DNA from: Roseateles_B sp051857535
GTDB taxonomy: Bacteria > Pseudomonadota > Gammaproteobacteria > Burkholderiales > Burkholderiaceae_C
Length of the DNA: 64,000 nt
Direction of reading: 5' to 3'
Assembly: GCF_051857535.1 (NCBI RefSeq)
Contig: NZ_JBPZGY010000019.1
Span: 14,740 to 78,739 of the forward strand
Under the pieces are notes generated by a model. It did not search any database. It had not been told where the DNA came from and saw only the letters and a list, made by a program, of their open reading frames with translations. This document shows, one piece after another, positions 26,003 through 34,843 of the stretch (position 1 is the stretch's first letter; every line of letters starts with the position of its first letter). A program made the translations under genes and the position numbers.

Positions 26003-27379
26003 TCAGCCGCCGAAGCGCTCTTCCAGATAGGCCAGCAGGGTGCGGATGCCCTGGGCCTCGCCGCCTTCCGGGCGGCCCGGCAGGGAGCGGGCGTTGGAGC
26101 CATAGATGTCCAGGTGCAGCCAGTCCTGCAGCGGCTCGATGAAGTACTCCAGGAACAGCGCCGCATTGATGGCGCCGGCCATGGGGTTGGGGCCGGTGTT
26201 GACGATGTCGCCCAGGCTGGACTGGATGCCCTGCTGGTAAGGCGCCCACAGGGGCATGTGCCAGACTGGATCATCGATCTTCAGGCCCAGGTCCACCAGC
26301 TCGCGGGCAGTGTCCATGTGCTTGGCAAACAGGGCCGGCAGTTGCGGGCCCAGGGCCACGCGGGCGGCGCCGGTCAGCGTGGCCAGGTCGATGATCAGCT
26401 CAGGCTTGCCCTCGCTGGCGTAGGCCAAGGCGTCGGAGAGGATCACGCGGCCTTCGGCATCGGTGTTGCCGATCTCAATCTGGAGGCCCTTGCGGGTCTT
26501 GATGATGTCGCCCGGGCGGTAGGCATTGCCGGCCACGGCGTTCTCCACCGCGGGGATGAGCAGTTGCAGGCGCACCGGCAGCTTCAGCGTCATGATCAGG
26601 CCGGCCAGGGCAATGGCATTGGCGGCACCGCCCATGTCCTTCTTCATCTGGCGCATGCCTTCGGGGGTCTTGAGGTCCAGGCCCCCGGTATCGAAGCACA
26701 CGCCCTTGCCCACCAGGCTGATCAGCGGATCCTTGGCCTTGCCCCAGTTCAGCTCGACCAGGCGCGGCGCGCGCACGCTCGCGCGGCCCACGGCGTGCAC
26801 GGCCGGGAAGCCCTTCTTCAGCAGCTCCTCACCCACGATCTGCTTGAACTTGGCGCCGTGCTGCTTGGCCAGCAACTGCACGGCGGCGGCCAGCTCGGCC
26901 GGGCCCATGTGCTCGGCAGGCGTGTTGATCAGGTCGCGGGCGGCGCAGATGGCAGTGGCGGTGGCCAGGCCGCGTTCGGCCGCGATGCCCGGCTTCAGCA
27001 GCAGCGTGGCGCTGGCGCGGGGGCGAGCCTTGTAGACGTCAAAGTGGTAGCTGCCCAGCTCCCAGGACAGGGCGGCCTGCTCAGGCGCGACGGCCAGGCC
27101 TTCGTCCGACAGCGTGTAGCTGCCCTCAGGCAGGGCCATGGGCAGCGCGGACAGCACATACGGCGAGGCCACGCTGGCCACGCCGGCCAGCACCTTCTCG
27201 ATCTTGCCGTCGACGCCAGGCACCAGGGCATGGCTGTCCGGCTTGGCGGTGAAGCCGATGGCAGCCAGCCAGTTCTGGGCGGGCTTGGGCAGCTTGGACT
27301 TCAAAGCCTGGAAGCTCGCCGCATCCAGCACGACGATGGGTGTGGCGCGCGACAGGGCGCTCTTGAGTTGGACAGTCAT
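26003..27379 (-). CDS. M17 leucyl aminopeptidase family protein
   Basis: Two-metal aminopeptidase of 458 aa. The C-terminal catalytic domain carries VGKGVCFDTGGLDLK (about residue 222, metal and substrate Lys/Asp) and NTDAEGRVILSDAL (about 303-316, the M17 signature with catalytic Arg). The N-terminal domain is shorter than in PepA and resembles the PepB-like branch. ATG 27379 lacks a clear Shine-Dalgarno; an upstream frame extends to 27535 but reads as non-native sequence. It lies downstream of a thioredoxin gene, 79 bp away. Confidence 0.93.
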   Translation of the reverse strand: MTVQLKSALSRATPIVVLDAASFQALKSKLPKPAQNWLAAIGFTAKPDSHALVPGVDGKIEKVLAGVASVASPYVLSALPMALPEGSYTLSDEGLAVAPEQAALSWELGSYHFDVYKARPRASATLLLKPGIAAERGLATATAICAARDLINTPAEHMGPAELAAAVQLLAKQHGAKFKQIVGEELLKKGFPAVHAVGRASVRAPRLVELNWGKAKDPLISLVGKGVCFDTGGLDLKTPEGMRQMKKDMGGAANAIALAGLIMTLKLPVRLQLLIPAVENAVAGNAYRPGDIIKTRKGLQIEIGNTDAEGRVILSDALAYASEGKPELIIDLATLTGAARVALGPQLPALFAKHMDTARELVDLGLKIDDPVWHMPLWAPYQQGIQSSLGDIVNTGPNPMAGAINAALFLEYFIEPLQDWLHLDIYGSNARSLPGRPEGGEAQGIRTLLAYLEERFGG

Positions 27380-27458
27380 GAGGAGGACTCTGAGGTGTTG
27401 AGTGGCGGGATTGTCACCGCACCGGACCGGACCGCGCGTGCCGAGGGTCTGGGCGGGC

Positions 27459-27824
27459 TCAGCAGCTGTGCTGGAGCCGGGACAGCAGGGCCTGGGCATC
27501 CGGCCCGGCCGTTGCGACCGCCGCGTCGGGGGCAAGCACCGTCTCCAGCAGGCGCTGGGCAGTGCTCAGTTGGGGCGTCACCGGACCGCAAAAGCGCAGC
27601 TGCTCGCCCACACCCACGACCAGGGTGGGGAAGGTTTCCACATCGAGGTCGCCGACCAGCTCGGCGTCGTCCTCGATGTCCACCCAGATGAAGCGGGCGC
27701 CAGGGTGCTGCTCGCGCAACTGGGCAAAGGTCTCGCGATAGCTGTCGCAGAGGCGACACCAGGCCGCACACAGGCAGGCAACCAGGGTGGGCGGCGGTTG
27801 GCGTTGGGCGAGCGAGGAGGACAT
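27459..27824 (-). CDS. Thioredoxin-fold protein
   Basis: 121 aa with a thioredoxin active site CAAWCRLC (Trp22, Cys23, Cys26) and the cis-Pro block ETFPTLVV. The motif WCRLC differs from the WCGPC of thioredoxin itself, suggesting a thiol-disulfide role with altered redox potential. It has no signal peptide, so it is cytoplasmic. It may share transcription with the aminopeptidase. Confidence 0.88.
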   Translation of the reverse strand: MSSSLAQRQPPPTLVACLCAAWCRLCDSYRETFAQLREQHPGARFIWVDIEDDAELVGDLDVETFPTLVVGVGEQLRFCGPVTPQLSTAQRLLETVLAPDAAVATAGPDAQALLSRLQHSC

Positions 27825-28038
27825 GGCGGGCAAGCTTAGCGACAAAGAAGGGGACAGCCGGAAGGGACAGCCCTCACGTTGTAGTGGCACGACGGGCCCC
27901 CTGCTCCGAGCGCGAACCAGGCCGGCGGGAAGGATCGTGAAAAAAGTTTGCCCCAGCTGTCAACCGGCGGTCTGCCCCCCCCGTTGTGCCCCTCAAGACC
28001 CGCCTGATGGGGTCCAGCAAGAGGAAAGGCAAGTCGCC

Positions 28039-28200
28039 ATGATGAAGTCGCAATCCCGTACCGAAGCCCAGAACCGTCGCGTGCCCATGACCGAATGGAA
28101 CACCGACAAGGGCCGCAAGCACGAAGCCTTCGAAACCGCCAGCCTGGGCACAGACCGCCGCAGCCTGGCCCGCGCCCTGCGCTTCGACCGCAAGCGCTGA
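28039..28200 (+). CDS. Small basic hypothetical protein, 53 aa
   Basis: It starts with MMKSQSRTEAQNRRVPMTEW and ends SLARALRFDRKR, is strongly charged, and shows no family I recognise. AGGAAAGG lies 11-18 nt upstream, and a terminator-like hairpin follows within 60 bp. This isolated gene-terminator layout supports a real small protein, perhaps nucleic-acid-binding given its Arg/Lys content. Confidence 0.6.
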   Translation: MMKSQSRTEAQNRRVPMTEWNTDKGRKHEAFETASLGTDRRSLARALRFDRKR

Positions 28201-28233
28201 GCACGACGGGGGGCCTCCCCGTCCCGCCCCCGC

Positions 28234-28256
28234 AGAGCGCCCACGAGGCGCTCTTT
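28234..28256 (+). terminator. Terminator hairpin after the 53-aa gene
   Basis: AGAGCGCC (28234-28241) pairs with GGCGCTCT (28247-28254) and is followed by TT. The T-run is short. Confidence 0.6.
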
Positions 28257-28323
28257 GCATTTCCAGCCCACTCACCGCGCCCTCGTCGCCCCGGCTGGCA
28301 GTTGCAGGCAGGCCCTCGGTGCC

Positions 28324-30708
28324 TCACAGGTCCAGGGGCCCCTCCACGTCCTCGTCGAGTGCCGGCAGCGGCGCCAGCAGCCCCTCCAGATCAGCCGCAC
28401 TGAACTTCAGCAGCTCGGCGGCCCCATCCACTCCCATCACCCCGTCCGCCAGCGCCTTCTTGCGCGCCTGCAGGGCAAGGATGCGTTCCTCGATGCTGCC
28501 CTGCACCAGCAGCTGATGCACAAAGACCGGCTTGTCCTGCCCGATGCGGTGGGCTCGGGCGCTAGCCTGGGCCTGCACGGCCGGGTTCCACCAGGGATCC
28601 AGGTGGATGACGGTGTCTGCCGCCGTCAGGTTCAGGCCCACGCCTCCAGCCTTCAGACTCAGCAACATGAGTGGGCACTCACCTGCCTGAAAGCGGGCCA
28701 CTCGTTCGCCACGCTGGCGTTCGGGGGTTTCACCGCTCAGGCGCAGCGCTGGCAGTTTCAGCTCCGACAGCAGTCCCTCCACCAGGTCCAGCATGCGGGC
28801 GAACTGCGAGAACACCAGCACCCGCCTCCCCTGGCTCAGCAGATCGGGCAGGTGCTCGCGCAGCCAGCCGAGCTTCGAACCCTCGCCCAGCTTCGCCGGC
28901 ACCTCCTCGATCAGGCGGGGATCGCAGCACAGCTGGCGCAGTCGCAGCATGGCGTCCAGTACCGAGATCAGCCCGCCCTCCAGCCCTTGGCGAGCCAGGA
29001 TGCGCCTCACCATGTGGTCGGCCGCCACGCGCACGCCTTCGTAAAGCTGGCGTTGAGGCAGGGGCAGCTCCAGCAGGGTGCGCAGCTCGGTCAGCGGGGG
29101 TAGCTCGGGCGCCACCTCCTCCTTGAGCCGCCGCAGCATGAAGGGCCGGACCCGCGCTGCCAGCCAGCGTGCCCGGCGCCCGTCTCCTCCCTCCTCGATG
29201 GGCTTGCGCCAGTGGCGGGCGAAGCCGCGGGCATCGCCCAGGAAGCCCGGCAGCAGGAAGTCGAAATGCGCCCACAGCTCGCCCAGGTGGTTCTCCAGCG
29301 GCGTGCCGCTGAGCACCAGGCGCTGGCGCGAGGGCAGGCGGCGCAGGGCCCGGGCGGTGCGCGAGGCGGCGTTCTTGACTGCCTGCCCCTCGTCCAGCAC
29401 CAGCCAGTCCCACTCCCGGCCCGAGAGCACCCGGAGGTCCCGCCAGACCCGACCGTAGCTGCACAGCAGCAGATCGCAGTCCGGCAGCGACTGCCCGCGC
29501 AGGGCGCCATGCCAGGTGGCCACGCGCAAGCCGGGGCAGACACGGGCCGCCTCCTGCGCCCAGTTGAACAGCAGGCTGGAGGGCATGACCAGCAGCGCCC
29601 CCTGCGCCAGGCGCCCTGACAGCTTCTCCATCCATAGATGCGCCAGGGTCTGTGCGGTCTTGCCCAGACCCATGTCGTCGGCCAGGATGCCGCCCAGGCC
29701 CTGCTGGCCCAGGTACTGCAGCCAGGCCAGTCCTTGCAGCTGGTAGTCGCGCAGGCGCAGGCCCAGGCCCTCGGGCGGCAGCACGGGCGCTGGCTGCCCG
29801 GCCTGCCGCAACCGCGCCACCAGAGCGTCCAGTGCCTGCTGGCCCTGGAGCTGCCAGCGGCCCCTGTCCTCGTCGAACAGGGCCAGTTGCTGCGCCTGCC
29901 ACTCGGACAGTCGCAGCGGCCCCTTGCCGTCCAGCTGGCGCGGCGTGACCAGGCTCAGCAGGTGCCGCATCAGCTGCTTCAGCGGCGCCGCCGGCGTGTG
30001 GAAACGCCGGCCGCCGGGCGCGCGCAGGAAGATGTCGGCCTCGTCCTCGATGGCCTCCAGCGCCACGGCATCCAACCAGCGTTTGTCCCGCCGCAGCAGA
30101 TTGGCCATCAGCGGCGCCAGGTCCAGGCGCTCGCCCTGCACCTCCAGGCCCAGGCTCAGCAGCCAGGAACCGCGCTGGCGGGGCGCGCCCAGGCGCGACA
30201 CATTGCCTGGCTCCTCGGTCCCTTCGCCATGCAGCCCCAGATGCCAGGCATTGACCGGCAGCGGCTCGTGGGCAAAGCCCGGCAGGCGCTCCACCACCCA
30301 GCCCTCGGCCACCAGCCGCGGGACGATATCGGTGATGAAGTCGCCGAAGTCCTCCTCCAGCAGCAGTGTCCAGGCACGACCGAGGGCTTCGGCGGGTGCC
30401 TGGCGCCATTGCAGATGGTCGGCCCGCAAGGCCTGGGCGCCCAGGGCCAGGAGCTGCTGGACCCAGGGGCGATGCGGGCCCGCCTGCCCTTCAGCTGGGC
30501 AGGGCCAGGGCGGGCCGCCGACGGCGTCCACCAGGAACAACTGCATCAGGCTCAGCGGCGCGCCCCGCGGGCCCAGGCGCCCATGCGGACGCAGGCCCAG
30601 CAAGCCGTCGCCGCGGTCCAGGGTCTGCAGGCGCAGCAGCGGGCGCAGTGCGGGGGCGGCAGTGGGGGAGGGGTCCGGACGGGCGTCGGCAGCGGGCATG
30701 GGCGGCAT
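28324..30708 (-). CDS. SNF2/SWI2-family DEAD-box helicase-like ATPase
   Basis: 794 aa from ATG 30708. The N-terminal ~260 residues are a SNF2-associated region. The RecA1 domain has Walker A DDMGLGKTAQTL (about residue 341), a DEGQ variant of the DEAH box, and LSGTPLENHLGELW. The RecA2 domain has VLVFSQFARMLDLVEGLL, SLKAGGVGLNLTAADTVIH and AHRIGQDKPVFVHQLL. It remodels protein-DNA or RNA-polymerase complexes by family analogy (RapA-like translocases), with no nuclease domain. An upstream extension to 30993 exists but would overlap the divergent neighbour. Confidence 0.93.
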   Translation of the reverse strand: MPPMPAADARPDPSPTAAPALRPLLRLQTLDRGDGLLGLRPHGRLGPRGAPLSLMQLFLVDAVGGPPWPCPAEGQAGPHRPWVQQLLALGAQALRADHLQWRQAPAEALGRAWTLLLEEDFGDFITDIVPRLVAEGWVVERLPGFAHEPLPVNAWHLGLHGEGTEEPGNVSRLGAPRQRGSWLLSLGLEVQGERLDLAPLMANLLRRDKRWLDAVALEAIEDEADIFLRAPGGRRFHTPAAPLKQLMRHLLSLVTPRQLDGKGPLRLSEWQAQQLALFDEDRGRWQLQGQQALDALVARLRQAGQPAPVLPPEGLGLRLRDYQLQGLAWLQYLGQQGLGGILADDMGLGKTAQTLAHLWMEKLSGRLAQGALLVMPSSLLFNWAQEAARVCPGLRVATWHGALRGQSLPDCDLLLCSYGRVWRDLRVLSGREWDWLVLDEGQAVKNAASRTARALRRLPSRQRLVLSGTPLENHLGELWAHFDFLLPGFLGDARGFARHWRKPIEEGGDGRRARWLAARVRPFMLRRLKEEVAPELPPLTELRTLLELPLPQRQLYEGVRVAADHMVRRILARQGLEGGLISVLDAMLRLRQLCCDPRLIEEVPAKLGEGSKLGWLREHLPDLLSQGRRVLVFSQFARMLDLVEGLLSELKLPALRLSGETPERQRGERVARFQAGECPLMLLSLKAGGVGLNLTAADTVIHLDPWWNPAVQAQASARAHRIGQDKPVFVHQLLVQGSIEERILALQARKKALADGVMGVDGAAELLKFSAADLEGLLAPLPALDEDVEGPLDL

Positions 30709-30794
30709 TGTCGCCAGCCGGGGGACGGTGCGCTGAGATGCGCGCAAAGGCTGGCTTTCGGAAGCGCCACGAGCGCAATGGCAGACTGGCCCCC

Positions 30795-32078
30795 ATGACC
30801 TCGATCCCGCGACGTGCCCAGTTCGGCCGACTGCTTCGTCGCAGCCTCTGGCTGCTTCTAGGGCTGAGCCTGGGCCTGCCCCTGCTGCTGGCAGCCCTGG
30901 CCTTGCAATCCCAGCCCAGCGTGCCTGCGCCGCCCGCGCTGGAAGGCGTGCAGCTTCAGCAGGCCAGCGACATCCTCCGCCAGAACGATCCACGCCAATT
31001 GCCTCCGGGCGGGCTGCGTGTCGCCCGTCTCAGCGAGGCCCAGTTGCAGCTGCTGCTGGGGCGCCTGGTCAACCGCTACCACGAGGCCCGCGCCACGGCC
31101 CAGTTGGCGCAGCACGAGGCCCTGCTGGAGGCCAGCATCCCGCTGCGCGAAGGTGGCACCGGCCCCTGGCTCAACATCCGCGCACGGTTTCAAGAGACGG
31201 GCAGCCTGCCACGGCTGCGTCAGCTGCGCATCGGCCACCTGCCCCTGCCCACCTGGGCCTCCGACTGGCTGGTACGGCGGCTCACCGAGCGACTGACGGC
31301 GCAGGCCGAGCTACGGGTGGCGGGCGAACTGATCCAGCACATCGGCTTCGCGCCTGGGCAGCTGGAGATGAGCTATGTGTGGAAGCCGGACTCGCTCAAG
31401 AAGGCCCTCAACGCCCGCTGGCCCGCCTCGGAGCAGGCCCGGCTGCAGCACTACAACGCCCTGCTGGTGAAGCTGTGCGAGCCCCATCTGTCCGGCACGC
31501 CGGTCTCGGTAGCGAACGTGATGCCGCCCTTCTTCGCCGAAGCCCTGCAGCGCAGTGCCGCCGGGGAGGACCCACGCCTGGAGAACCGTGCCGCCTTCAT
31601 CATCCTGGCCCTGCATGCTGCAGGCGAACACGCCAACCGCCTGCTCCCCGCAGCGCTCGGCTGGCCGCGCGCGCGGCCCATGCCCATCACCGCCAATGGG
31701 CGGGAGGATTTCGCGCAGCATCTGCTGGTCTCGGTAGTGCTGGCCATCGAAGGCGGCGGCCCGCTCGCCGACGCCATCGGCATCTACAAGGAGGTGGCTG
31801 ATTCGCGAGGCGGCAGTGGCTTCAGCTTCAACGACCTGGCCGCCGACCTCGCCGGCACCCGGATGGGGCTCTACGCCGAACGCGATCCGGCCGGACTGCA
31901 GAAGCGCCTGGCGGCGCAAGCACCCGAGCATGACTTCATGCCCCGCACGGACGACCTGCCCGAATTCCTCAGCGCCGAGGCGCTGCAGCAGCAGTACGGC
32001 GGGCTGCAGGGCCAGGGCTATCGCCGCATGATGGCCATGATCCGCCAGCGCGTCGACGCGCTGCCCTTGTACCGCTGA
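30795..32078 (+). CDS. Conserved-looking membrane-anchored protein of unknown function
   Basis: 427 aa. An Arg-rich start and one N-terminal membrane helix (LWLLLGLSLGLPLLLAALAL, about residues 16-35) are followed by about 390 residues predicted to lie outside the cytoplasm. Visible features include EASIPL and RARF strands, a Leu/Arg-rich middle, and a patterned end (FSFNDLAADLAGTRMGLYAE, then PRTDDLPEFLS). No catalytic motif or family recognised. It is divergent from the SNF2 gene and convergent with the EamA exporter. Confidence 0.72.
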   Translation: MTSIPRRAQFGRLLRRSLWLLLGLSLGLPLLLAALALQSQPSVPAPPALEGVQLQQASDILRQNDPRQLPPGGLRVARLSEAQLQLLLGRLVNRYHEARATAQLAQHEALLEASIPLREGGTGPWLNIRARFQETGSLPRLRQLRIGHLPLPTWASDWLVRRLTERLTAQAELRVAGELIQHIGFAPGQLEMSYVWKPDSLKKALNARWPASEQARLQHYNALLVKLCEPHLSGTPVSVANVMPPFFAEALQRSAAGEDPRLENRAAFIILALHAAGEHANRLLPAALGWPRARPMPITANGREDFAQHLLVSVVLAIEGGGPLADAIGIYKEVADSRGGSGFSFNDLAADLAGTRMGLYAERDPAGLQKRLAAQAPEHDFMPRTDDLPEFLSAEALQQQYGGLQGQGYRRMMAMIRQRVDALPLYR

Positions 32079-32100
32079 GGTCGAAGATCAGCCGCAGGGA

Positions 32101-33063
32101 TCAGCACTGGGGCCGCTGGCTCCACAGCACACCGGCCACGATGAGTCCCATGCCCGCCAGGGTGGCGCCGTCCGGCACCTCGCCGAACATGGGCCAGGCC
32201 AGGCTGGTCGCCAGCACAGGCGTCAAGGCCCCGACGGTGGCCGCCCGCTGCGCGCCCAGGCGCTGGATGGCGTAGGCATAGCTGAGCGTCGAGAGCAGGC
32301 CCACGCCCAGACCCTGGATGCTGCCGTGCAAGACCCAGGCACGCGCCGGCAAGGCCATCAGGCCCAGGGGCGGATGCATCAGCAGCCAGGGCAGCAGCAG
32401 GGCCAGGGACACCACGGAGATCAGCGCCGCCGCCTCGAAGGGGCTCAGGCCCGAATGGCGCAAGGCCACGGTGTAGTTGGCCCACATGAGGCTGCCCAGC
32501 AGGAAGAGGCCGTAGCCCTGGGCCAGTTGCCCTTCGCCATGATGGAAGGCCAGCAGCGTCAGCACGCCGCTGACGACGGTCAGCAGGGCAGGCCAGCGGT
32601 TCAGTGCGGCACGGCCCTGACTGAAGGCGACGATCAGGGCGACGAAAAGCGGGATGGTGCCCGGGATCAGCGTGGCGCCATCGGCCACCGGGGCGTGGCG
32701 CATGCCGGCTCCGGCGACCAGGAAATAGGGCAGGCCGGCGCCGGCCACGATGCTCATCCACTGCATTGCCGGGAGGCTGGCGAAGCGGCGCCAGCGCAGA
32801 ATCACCACCGGCAGGAAAACCAGGCCGGCAGGCAGGAAGCGCACCAGGGCCAGCTCGGACGGCGCCAGCGCAGCGCGGGCACCCGCCCGCAGGGAGACGA
32901 AGAAGCTGGCCCAGATCAGCAGGGTGAATGCCAGAGCCGCCCAAGCGGCCCAGGGGGCGGCGTGGCGGTCGTGGGCGGCAGGCAGGGCCAGGCCGGCGGC
33001 CTGGAGCGAAGACGGGGCAATGGTGGACACGGCAATACTGCGGGTTACTACTGAATGACGCAT
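32101..33063 (-). CDS. EamA/DMT-family exporter
   Basis: Ten-helix drug/metabolite transporter of 320 aa with two EamA repeats; WASFFVSLRAGARAAL and RFLPAGLVFLPVV mark the first, and GLLSTLSYAYAIQRLGAQRAA is in the second. ATG 33063 is chosen because the upstream in-frame ATG (33138) would place the start inside the shared operator. It is transcribed divergently from an Lrp-type regulator, the usual arrangement for amino-acid exporters controlled by that regulator. Confidence 0.9.
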   Translation of the reverse strand: MRHSVVTRSIAVSTIAPSSLQAAGLALPAAHDRHAAPWAAWAALAFTLLIWASFFVSLRAGARAALAPSELALVRFLPAGLVFLPVVILRWRRFASLPAMQWMSIVAGAGLPYFLVAGAGMRHAPVADGATLIPGTIPLFVALIVAFSQGRAALNRWPALLTVVSGVLTLLAFHHGEGQLAQGYGLFLLGSLMWANYTVALRHSGLSPFEAAALISVVSLALLLPWLLMHPPLGLMALPARAWVLHGSIQGLGVGLLSTLSYAYAIQRLGAQRAATVGALTPVLATSLAWPMFGEVPDGATLAGMGLIVAGVLWSQRPQC

Positions 33064-33177
33064 ATTTTCTGGTGATAGGCGCGCCATAATTGACCGCATT
33101 CGCCACTGAATTGGTCTGATAAAGCCATTTATCACCAATCCAGATCATCTTGACGCGCTTTTTGTGCAAACCCTTCC
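33064..33177. promoter_or_regulatory. Divergent promoter/operator region of the exporter and Lrp-type gene
   Basis: The 114-bp AT-richer gap has a perfect 8-bp inverted repeat TGGTGATA (33070-33077) / TATCACCA (33130-33137). It also has an imperfect palindrome TTGGT..GATAAA...TTTATCACCAA at 33111-33139. Spaced half-sites of this kind fit binding by an Lrp/AsnC oligomer. Confidence 0.55.
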
Positions 33178-33636
33178 ATGGACCGTATCGACCTGCAATT
33201 GCTGGAGCTGCTGCAACGCGAGGGCCGGCTCTCCGTGGCCGAACTGGCCGACCGCGTTGCCCTGTCGCAAAGCCCCTGCGCCCGGCGCCTGCGCCGGCTT
33301 GAGGAGGCGGGCTACATCAGCGGCTACCGCGCCATCCTGGACCGCAAACGCCTGCAACTGGCCACCACCGTGTTCGTCAACGTGAAGCTGATGCATCACC
33401 GGGAAGACGCAGTTCGGGAGTTCGAGTCCGGCATGCAGGCCATGAGCGAGGTGGTGGCCTGCCATGTGGTCTCGGGCGCCCATGACTACCTGCTGGAAGT
33501 GGTCGTCGGCGACCTGCCCGACTACGAACAGATCGTGCGTCGGCTGCAGGCCCTGCCCATGGTCCAGGACATCACCAGCAATTTCGCCATCCGCTGCGTC
33601 AAGAGCGGCGCACCGCTGCCGCTGAAAGCGCTGTGA
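33178..33636 (+). CDS. Lrp/AsnC-family transcriptional regulator
   Basis: 152 aa. An N-terminal winged helix (LLELLQREGRLSVAELADRVALSQSPCARRLRRLEEAGYI) is followed by the AsnC ligand-binding domain, with HVVSGAHDYLLEVVVGDLPDYE as its signature. It probably senses an amino acid and controls the divergent exporter and itself through the shared intergenic repeats. Confidence 0.95.
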   Translation: MDRIDLQLLELLQREGRLSVAELADRVALSQSPCARRLRRLEEAGYISGYRAILDRKRLQLATTVFVNVKLMHHREDAVREFESGMQAMSEVVACHVVSGAHDYLLEVVVGDLPDYEQIVRRLQALPMVQDITSNFAIRCVKSGAPLPLKAL

Positions 33637-33643
33637 GGCCCTG

Positions 33644-34222
33644 GTGAGCCGCCCCTGCTGCCCCCGCTGCGAGCGGCCCCTGGCCGGCTGCCTGTGCGGC
33701 TGCATCCGGCCGCTGGACAACGCTGTCCCCCTGCTGATCCTCCAGCATCCCGGGGAGGCCCGCCAGGCCAAGGGCACGGCCGGCCTGCTACAGCTGTGCC
33801 TGAGGCGCTGCGAGCGTCAGGTCGGCGAGCATTTCCCGGCGCCTGCCGAGGACACCCATCCCCTGCTGCTGCTCTACCCGCCGGACCCGACGACCCCGTT
33901 GCGAACTGCGTCCGCCTGCCCCTCGGGCCAGCCCCTGCCTCGCCTGGTCCTGCTGGACGGCACCTGGCGCCAGAGCCGCCAGCTGCTGCGCAACTCCCCC
34001 TGGCTGCAAACGCTGCCGCGGCTGGCCCTGACGGCAACGCCGCCCAGCCGCTATGTGATCCGCAAGGCCCACGCCCCCCATCAACTGAGCAGCCTGGAAG
34101 CGGCCGCCCTGGCCCTGGGTCAGTTGCAGCCGGGACTGGACGGCAGCGCGCTATGGGAGGCCCTGGATGCCTTCGTGGCCCTGCAGCAGTCGCTTGAGGC
34201 TGCGGCACGGCGCGGACGATGA
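33644..34222 (+). CDS. DTW-domain tRNA-uridine aminocarboxypropyltransferase (TapT-like)
   Basis: 192 aa from GTG 33644, 7 bp after the regulator. Zinc-type cysteines CCPRCERPLAGCLCGC are at residues 5-20. The DTW motif appears as LLDGTWRQSRQLLRN, then PSRYVIRKAHAPHQLSSLEA near the end. Family members add the 3-amino-3-carboxypropyl group (acp3U) to tRNA. Here DGTW replaces the DxTW/DTW form only slightly, so activity is likely. Confidence 0.88.
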   Translation: MSRPCCPRCERPLAGCLCGCIRPLDNAVPLLILQHPGEARQAKGTAGLLQLCLRRCERQVGEHFPAPAEDTHPLLLLYPPDPTTPLRTASACPSGQPLPRLVLLDGTWRQSRQLLRNSPWLQTLPRLALTATPPSRYVIRKAHAPHQLSSLEAAALALGQLQPGLDGSALWEALDAFVALQQSLEAAARRGR

Positions 34223-34333
34223 AGGCCCGGACAGCGCCAGCTCGGCCAGCTTTGCATTTCTTCGCAGAGCAGACGCGAGCCGCTCAGGCGTCCGCCCCAT
34301 GCTCCGGCCTCCATCAACGCTCTGCGCCAAGCC

Positions 34334-34756
34334 ATGAAGCCCCCGGTGTTCCTTGCCCTTGCGCTCGCCGCCATGCTGCTGGGCCTGTGGCAGGACCCGC
34401 CGGAGCGGCAAGGTAGGCCGGTGCTTGCGGGCCCTGGCCCGGGACCTCGTCTGCTGGAGGACTCGGACCACCCCGTGCCGCCGACCGCCCCCGCCCGCGC
34501 GCCCGCCGACACCTCCGAGACGACCGCTGGCGTCAGGACCGTGAGGATCGCGAACCTTGCGCCCCCGCCACATGCCAGCCACCCATGGCCGCTCCCCCCT
34601 GGCTCGCTGCCGGCCACCGCGGCCGGCGATGCGCCGCCCGGGCTGGGGAGCGCAGCAACAGGCACCTCCGACTGGCGGGACGGCGCCCTGGACCTGCTGA
34701 GCCAGATCGGCCTGCTCTGCCCGGCTGCAGGCTGCGACAGCCTGGAAGACGACTGA
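34334..34756 (+). CDS. Hypothetical proline-rich exported protein
   Basis: 140 aa. The N-terminus has a hydrophobic segment, PPVFLALALAAMLLGLW (signal peptide or anchor). The rest is a disordered-looking Pro/Ala-rich stretch, and the end DLLSQIGLLCPAAGCDSLEDD carries two Cys. No family recognised. It sits between the DTW gene (112 bp upstream) and the RDD gene. Confidence 0.5.
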   Translation: MKPPVFLALALAAMLLGLWQDPPERQGRPVLAGPGPGPRLLEDSDHPVPPTAPARAPADTSETTAGVRTVRIANLAPPPHASHPWPLPPGSLPATAAGDAPPGLGSAATGTSDWRDGALDLLSQIGLLCPAAGCDSLEDD

Positions 34757-34843
34757 GCCCCCCCCGAAACACGACCCGCCCATCAGACCGCATTCACACG
34801 GCAGAATCAGCAGCCTTCATCCCTGCTCTGTCATTGCCTGCCG

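Noticed and set aside
23197..26274. Long minus-strand frame across the nitronate monooxygenase and GMC genes
   Set aside because: Low-complexity translation; both plus-strand genes have full catalytic motifs.
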